NCBI GenBank assembly: GCA_036273455.1
Contig: DASUHP010000041.1
Location: forward strand, 34,369-98,368
DNA length: 64,000 nucleotides
Origin: CAIYRG01 sp036273455
GTDB lineage: Bacteria; Pseudomonadota; Alphaproteobacteria; Micropepsales; Micropepsaceae
Reading direction: 5' to 3'
Made by a program: the position numbers and the translations under genes. The notes under the pieces were generated by a model, which saw only the letters and a list, made by a program, of their open reading frames with translations, did no database searches and was not told the origin of the DNA. Positions 59,965 through 64,000 of this stretch are shown here, piece by piece (positions within the stretch are counted from its first letter, which is position 1; the number at the start of each line of letters is the position of its first letter).

Positions 59965-60462
59965 TTGCTGCCGATCATCCTCGACGAGGTGAAAATCAAA
60001 GTGGGCGTGGCCGGCCGCGGCGCCTCGCTGCAGCGGCGCCTCAACATGCTGTCGGCGGCGGGTTTTGACTCGCCCCGACTCGTCACCGCGGCGTTACCGG
60101 GCAAACTTGGCGGGCTGGCAGTGCTGTTCGTAGCGGGACTGGATGAGACCGAATCCGGGAAATTCGCGGACGCGGCACGCGCCGCAAGCGTGCTGGTCAA
60201 TGTCGAAGACCAGCCGGAACTTTGCGATTTCCATGTCCCGGCCCAGCTTCGCCGTGGCGACCTGCTGCTCGCGGTCTCGACCTCCGGCCGTGCCCCGGGT
60301 CTCGCGCGCATTCTGCGGGAACATCTCGAAACCCTGTTCGGTCCGGAATGGGACGGCATCGTCGAAGCCGTGGCCAATGCGCGCCAGGAATGGCGGGATG
60401 AGGGCTTGCCGCCAGATGAGGTGTCGCGCCGCACCCGCGCCATGATGCACTGGCTGAAATAG
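59965..60462 (+). CDS. Stand-alone CysG N-terminal-like (precorrin-2 dehydrogenase/ferrochelatase) domain protein
   Basis: A 165-residue protein from a TTG with GGGAG six bases upstream. LPIILDEVKIKVGVAGRGAS resembles the NAD-binding start of siroheme synthase N-terminal domains, followed by LVNVEDQPELCDFHVPAQLR and GDLLLAVSTSGRAPGLARIL, the VNVxDxPxxCDFxxPA and STxGxSPxLA motifs of CysG_N/Met8. It would oxidise precorrin-2 and insert iron to make siroheme for sulfite/nitrite reductase. The glycine-rich loop is atypical (AGRGAS in place of GGGxVA). A TTG at 59929 would add 12 residues. It precedes tRNA-Leu. Confidence 0.75.
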   Translation: MLPIILDEVKIKVGVAGRGASLQRRLNMLSAAGFDSPRLVTAALPGKLGGLAVLFVAGLDETESGKFADAARAASVLVNVEDQPELCDFHVPAQLRRGDLLLAVSTSGRAPGLARILREHLETLFGPEWDGIVEAVANARQEWRDEGLPPDEVSRRTRAMMHWLK

Positions 60463-60511
60463 TCTCTGCTTCCCATCAATAGCGGCGTTTGTTACATCGG
60501 CCCGCCAATGT

Positions 60512-60595
60512 GCGGTCGTGGCGGAACGGTAGACGCGCTAGCTTGAGGTGCTAGTAGGGCAACCTGTGGAAGTTCGAGTCTTCTCGACCGCACCA
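60512..60595 (+). tRNA. tRNA-Leu (GAG), CCA encoded
   Basis: An 84-base class II tRNA. Acceptor GCGGTCG pairs with CGACCGC, the anticodon loop CTTGAGG carries GAG, and a long variable arm (TAGGGCAACCTGT) and T loop TTCGAGT are present. It ends ACCA. Confidence 0.96.
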
Positions 60596-60695
60596 CATCA
60601 GATTTGCGGCCTTGCCGTAGCTCCAAAGAAGCGCAGGCAGGTTTTTCACAGTTGTGCAGCGCCGAGCCATCACGTCACGGGACGATTTCGTCCGG

Positions 60696-61952
60696 TCACT
60701 CGGTGAGCGCAACGCTTCCCGGCGCACCGTCCGCGACATTCGATGTCGACATCCCGTCTCCCGTGCAGGTGCCCTGGAAGTCCGCGTTACCGGTCACTGT
60801 CACGGTATTGGCAACAATCTGCGTGCATGTGCTGGCCGACGCACTGTGGCCGGCATAAGTCACATTTTGGCCCGGGAAGTACATCACGCCGGTGACCACC
60901 TGTCCGGAACCGCCGTTGAAGCTTGGGGCGCTGGTTGTGTCGGACCGGTCGCCAAAAAACGCAACGCCGGAATAGGTGCCGCTGGTCGGCGCGGTAATGG
61001 TGGCGTTCGCACCACCATTAATGTGCACGCTATTGCCGCTGGCCAGGTAAAATGTGACGCCAGTGCCGCTGACAGTCGCGTTGCCGTTGATGGTGAGACC
61101 GCCGCCGCTGATGTAATAGACACCGGGCTGGAAGGTAACGGCGTTACTCCAGTTGATCGATATGCCATTGCAATAATATCCCGGCGAAAAACTCGTCTGC
61201 TTGTTGGCCACGGTTTGGCAAGCGCCCGGAATCGACGGCTCCGGTACGCTCGCATACGGATCTGTTGCCGGCGGGGCACCGTTCGTCATAGTCGTGCATT
61301 TCGACAGGTGCACGCCTGAACTCATGGTGCTGCTGCCGACCGATACGGCGCACGGGACAGTCAGTGATCCTGAGCCGCTCACCCCAATCGCATCGTTGGT
61401 GGTGGAGTCCGCGACGACGTCGCAATTCGTTGAAGACAGATTGCCCGAACCACCGACCGATATTCCGGGCGATGCACTCGTGCTGAGGGCGATCACGCAT
61501 GCAACGTGCGAGCCGTTTCTCGTGCCAACCGCCCGCGCCTGGATTGTCACGCCTGCGGAGGAATAGATCGACGTGAAATAACGGGGAACAGTTTCGGTAA
61601 GGATGACCTCGATCGAATTAGTGGTTTCGTGACTGCCGGATGTGGGCGGAGTATTTACGGTGATCGTTCCGTTTGCGCTCTGCCAGCCATTCGCCGAGGC
61701 GGCGGTGGTCGCCGCCGTCGTGAGCGCCGATCCGCTGGCGCCCGCATTCATTGCAACAGTGGCGTTGAACGCGGCAATATCCGCCGCAGCATGCAATTGC
61801 CGGGCGCGATAGAACCAGGCGGCCGTGTCAACTCCAAACCCGCAAAAGCCCACAAGAATGGGCATGCAGAAGCCGGCCATGATTGCGATGTTCCCGGATT
61901 GAGAACGGCCGAAATGCCGGGCAAAGCCCGAAAACTGTGTACGGATAGTCAT
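60696..61952 (-). CDS. TadG-like (Flp pilus assembly/DUF2134) surface protein
   Basis: A 418-residue protein. The start has RSQSGNIAIMAGFCMPILVG and FGVDTAAWFYRARQLHAAAD, the membrane helix and following helix of TadE/TadG-like proteins. The remaining part is rich in Gly, Ser, Thr and Asn with repeated short beta strands (TVSGTGVTFYLASG, NSVHINGGANATITAP) and paired Cys, suggesting an exported fold outside the membrane. The ATG at 61952 has GGGGGGA upstream and is chosen over the start 14 codons earlier. No other tad/cpa pilus genes are in the window, so it is an orphan, possibly not involved in pili. Confidence 0.82.
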   Translation of the reverse strand: MTIRTQFSGFARHFGRSQSGNIAIMAGFCMPILVGFCGFGVDTAAWFYRARQLHAAADIAAFNATVAMNAGASGSALTTAATTAASANGWQSANGTITVNTPPTSGSHETTNSIEVILTETVPRYFTSIYSSAGVTIQARAVGTRNGSHVACVIALSTSASPGISVGGSGNLSSTNCDVVADSTTNDAIGVSGSGSLTVPCAVSVGSSTMSSGVHLSKCTTMTNGAPPATDPYASVPEPSIPGACQTVANKQTSFSPGYYCNGISINWSNAVTFQPGVYYISGGGLTINGNATVSGTGVTFYLASGNSVHINGGANATITAPTSGTYSGVAFFGDRSDTTSAPSFNGGSGQVVTGVMYFPGQNVTYAGHSASASTCTQIVANTVTVTGNADFQGTCTGDGMSTSNVADGAPGSVALTE

Positions 61953-62197
61953 CGAATTTGGTCCCCCCAAATTTGAAAGACTGGTTGCGGCCAATGACTT
62001 TGCGATCGGTTTGCTGCCGTTCGCGGGTGACGGTTATCACCCGGAAAATTACAATTGAGTTTAAGTTGCGCTGTTCAACGTGCTCGCATTGTTCTCATGT
62101 TTAACGGCAAGTGTTTGTTTACGATAACTTTGAACAGTATTTGAGGCGAAGTCGTTTCCGTGGTTTCTGTTCGGTGCTGAATACCGGGGGACGGAAC

Positions 62198-62500
62198 ATG
62201 ATTGCCGCACGGGAAGACGCCAGGGTGCTTGTACGCAAAACATTATGTTCGTGTTTTCTGGCGATCGACGGCACGATCACTTTGCGCCGGGAAACGGTGC
62301 CTGATGCTGCCCGGGCGATCGCCTCCTGCCTGACCTCGCGCGGCTTGGTTCAAAGCAGCATGGACGTTCGCAGGATCGAGACGATGATTTGCGCATTCTG
62401 GCCTCCGAACGGCGAAAAAGCTGTCCCCGTCAGTGTGAAGGTCAGTGTTGTGGCGGACCGTATATGCGAGGCCATGCAGCGCCTCCCGTTAGCGGCGTGA
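62198..62500 (+). CDS. Hypothetical protein (100 residues)
   Basis: The ORF from the ATG at 62198 has a good GGGGGACGGA ribosome-binding region. The protein (AAREDARVLVRKTLCSCFLA, IDGTITLRRETVPDAARAIA, then MICAFWPPNGEKAVPVSV) is of mixed alpha/beta composition without signal peptide or membrane segment. I do not recognise a family. It is divergent from the TadG-like gene across an AT-rich 245-base gap which I could not resolve further. Confidence 0.5.
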   Translation: MIAAREDARVLVRKTLCSCFLAIDGTITLRRETVPDAARAIASCLTSRGLVQSSMDVRRIETMICAFWPPNGEKAVPVSVKVSVVADRICEAMQRLPLAA

Positions 62501-62560
62501 TTCCCTCTCAGTGACCCCGTTCGAATGACCGGCTGGCTGACGAACCAAATGGAGTCGGAA

Positions 62561-62794
62561 ATGGATCTCGTGAAAGGTGAGGCCAAACAGGCAGGTTTTT
62601 GGCTATTAGGGCTGACGATATTCGTCACCCTCGTTTGCGTGATAGATGTATCCACCTACCCGCGATACGCGCCTGAATACCTGACGGGCGTGGCGTTCGG
62701 AAGTGCGGCTGGGTCTATTGCCGGCGCAGTCCTCGGACATGCTTCCCGGCTTTGCTTGACCGGGGTCCACGCAATGGCCGGCCACTTCAAATAA
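62561..62794 (+). CDS. Hypothetical small two-helix membrane protein
   Basis: From the ATG at 62561 (GGAG eight bases upstream) the ORF gives 77 residues with two hydrophobic segments, AGFWLLGLTIFVTLVCVI and LTGVAFGSAAGSIAGAVLG, the second rich in small residues in a glycine-zipper style (GxxxGxxxG). Upstream in-frame ATGs at 62549 and 62525 are possible. Function is unknown. It is followed by a 427-base stretch with no gene. Confidence 0.5.
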   Translation: MDLVKGEAKQAGFWLLGLTIFVTLVCVIDVSTYPRYAPEYLTGVAFGSAAGSIAGAVLGHASRLCLTGVHAMAGHFK

Positions 62795-63221
62795 CGAACG
62801 ACATTGCTGATGCACGCCCTCGCTACTATCAGCCGTTTTCCGTTCCGGTTCGGGAATCGCCTTTGCGCTTTTCTTTGGCGATCTTAACCAGGCTTTAGCA
62901 AATGCAACCGTAAGCTGTGCGTGACTGCTATTACCCTCCCATGCAGTCAACTATTCCCCAACTAGAGCCCGGCCCGCAAGCCGGGCTTTTTGTTTCTCAC
63001 CGCGTCCGCGAGCGCGTTTTTTGTGCGCGAAAACAAGCCTCCCGCCTCCTCACGCTGCTGCGCATCGCGCCACCTCGCCCGCAAACGGACGGGGAGGAAA
63101 AGGACAATTGTGCCTGGCGGCGGATGGTGGCCCGGATTCCGGACAGCGCTTCCCGGTTCACAAGAGGGGTCCGGGAGGGAGTATGATGCGCAGCAGAACT
63201 GTCCATATGGAGAGGGGAATA
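62795..63221. other. Gene-free stretch with an intrinsic terminator; possible sRNA locus
   Basis: No credible protein gene is seen. The main feature is the terminator at 62966-62991, about 170 bases after the last upstream stop. A TTAA-N7-TTAG sequence (62884-62898), close to the CtrA half-site pair, lies 70 bases before it. From about 63000 the sequence is an ordinary leader, ending in a strong GAGAGGGG site before the hydrolase gene. Confidence 0.4.
62966..62991 (+). terminator. Intrinsic terminator
   Basis: AGCCCGGC (62966-62973) pairs perfectly with GCCGGGCT (62980-62987) around a six-base loop, followed by TTTTT (62987-62991). It may serve the small membrane protein gene or an unannotated short transcript. 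Confidence 0.82.
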
Positions 63222-63965
63222 ATGGTGCGGTGGGTGATCGGTGCCGCGGCCGCAGTTCTGGTTTCGGCCTCCGCTGCGGCAGACGCTGTCGGCCAGGCGG
63301 TGACGTTGCGGGCGCGTGACGGTGTCAGCATATCGGGCCTCGCCTATACGGCGGAACATCCGAAGGCGATCGTCCTGCTGTTCCACCAGGCTGGGTCCAG
63401 TAAGGCCGAGTACGCTACCATCGCGCCTCGATTGGCCGCTGTGGGCTACACCGCGCTCGCGATCGATCAGCGCTCGGGTGGGGATTTGTACGGTGCGAAC
63501 GATACCGCTCGCCGATTAGGCAAGCCGGCGGGCTATGAACAGGCGAAGCCCGATCTCGAGGCAGCGCTTGATTGGGCCACGGCGAAACATTTGCCTGTCG
63601 TGTTGTGGGGAAGCAGCTATTCGGCGTCGCTTGTCTTCGAGGTCGCGGCCGAACATCCGCAACAGGTCAGCGCGGTTATGGCATTCTCGCCCGGCGAGTA
63701 TTTCGACGATATGAAAGCCGTCGGCCGGGCTGCAGCGAAAGTCCGTGTACCGATCTATGTCACCTCTGCCCCGGATGCCGGTGAAGTCAGCGAGGCCAGG
63801 GCGATACTCGCGGCGTCGCCCGCCCGGTCAAAGACCCAGTACGTGCCGCAATTCGGCGTGCATGGTTCGTCGACGCTCATCGAGGCGCAGGATCCCAAAG
63901 GGGCGGCGGAGAACTGGAAGCACGCGCTTATGTTCCTGAACGCGCTGCCGGGACCAGGTTCGTAA
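63222..63965 (+). CDS. Exported alpha/beta hydrolase
   Basis: A 247-residue protein with a signal peptide of about 20 residues (VIGAAAAVLVSASAAA). The hydrolase fold is shown by KAIVLLFHQAGSSKAEY (oxyanion region), the nucleophile elbow LWGSSYSASL with S132, an acid at about D185 (TSAPDAGE) and H214 (FGVHGSS). The elbow reads GSSYS rather than GxSxG, with Ser in place of the last Gly. It resembles dienelactone-hydrolase or peptidase-like esterases; the substrate is unknown. The ATG at 63222 has GAGAGGGG; ATGs at 63183/63186 with GGGAGGG are alternatives giving a longer leader. Confidence 0.82.
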   Translation: MVRWVIGAAAAVLVSASAAADAVGQAVTLRARDGVSISGLAYTAEHPKAIVLLFHQAGSSKAEYATIAPRLAAVGYTALAIDQRSGGDLYGANDTARRLGKPAGYEQAKPDLEAALDWATAKHLPVVLWGSSYSASLVFEVAAEHPQQVSAVMAFSPGEYFDDMKAVGRAAAKVRVPIYVTSAPDAGEVSEARAILAASPARSKTQYVPQFGVHGSSTLIEAQDPKGAAENWKHALMFLNALPGPGS

Positions 63966-64000
63966 GCCAGAGGGCCGGTCAGACGGCCGGTGGCTGGCTT

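Noticed and set aside
62884..62898. CtrA binding site (TTAA-N7-TTAG)
   Set aside because: One base off the consensus and expected by chance in AT-rich gaps; kept only as a remark.

Overview
This 64 kb window is chromosomal, GC-rich and almost fully coding. It comes from an alphaproteobacterium. The evidence is the gene order rpoZ-rsh-pdxJ-acpS-lepB-rnc-era-recO-parC, the ppiD-trpE-trpG block, a bifunctional RFKD-type Rsh, an ATP12-type F1 assembly chaperone, an alpha-operon without rpsD, and a short-lid adenylate kinase. A Rhizomicrobium/Micropepsaceae-like or related lineage is plausible, but that is inference; no rRNA gene is present to settle it.

Layout. (1) 1-5.5 kb, mostly minus strand: ppiD-trpE, then about 2 kb of accessory DNA (a Phd/VapB-VapC-type toxin-antitoxin pair, a DUF2059 exported protein, an orphan signal-peptide micro-ORF and a possible small membrane ORF), then the 5' end of trpG cut by the window edge. 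(2) 5.6-15.1 kb, plus strand: rpoZ, rsh, pdxJ, acpS, lepB, rnc, era, recO and parC, many with 4-base stop/start overlaps. (3) 15.1-18.7 kb: an AidB-type acyl-CoA dehydrogenase, an L,D-transpeptidase, a 27-residue membrane peptide gene and an RlmB/TrmH-type methyltransferase. (4) 18.7-31.2 kb: tRNA-Tyr, tRNA-Gly and tRNA-Trp, then secE-nusG-rplK-rplA, an L10 leader, rplJ-rplL, an attenuator-like hairpin, and rpoB-rpoC. (5) 31.2-34.0 kb: an EcsC-family gene and an Atm1-type ABC exporter separate rpoBC from the str operon. (6) 34.3-52.9 kb: the str-S10-spc-alpha superoperon from rpsL to rplQ, including fusA, tuf, secY, adk and rpoA. (7) 53-64 kb: an M50 protease, a Do/DegP-type protease, rarA, an RluC-family gene, ATP12, a TetR regulator, an acylphosphatase, lipB, a CysG_N-like domain protein, tRNA-Leu(GAG), a TadG-like protein, two small hypotheticals and an exported alpha/beta hydrolase.

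Most of the window encodes core information processing. The pieces that depart from expectation are: an EF-Tu in the str operon whose switch I loop lacks the conserved RGITI sequence and carries about five extra residues; a toxin-antitoxin cassette splitting trpE from trpG, with a direct-repeat operator inside its promoter; Lys/Ala-rich extensions on L5, L22 and L29; mosaic palindromic elements placed inside ribosomal operons; and strong hairpins with T-tracts ahead of the tRNA-secE operon, rpoB and rpsL. I found no CRISPR array, prophage, insertion sequence, or convincing new multigene system.
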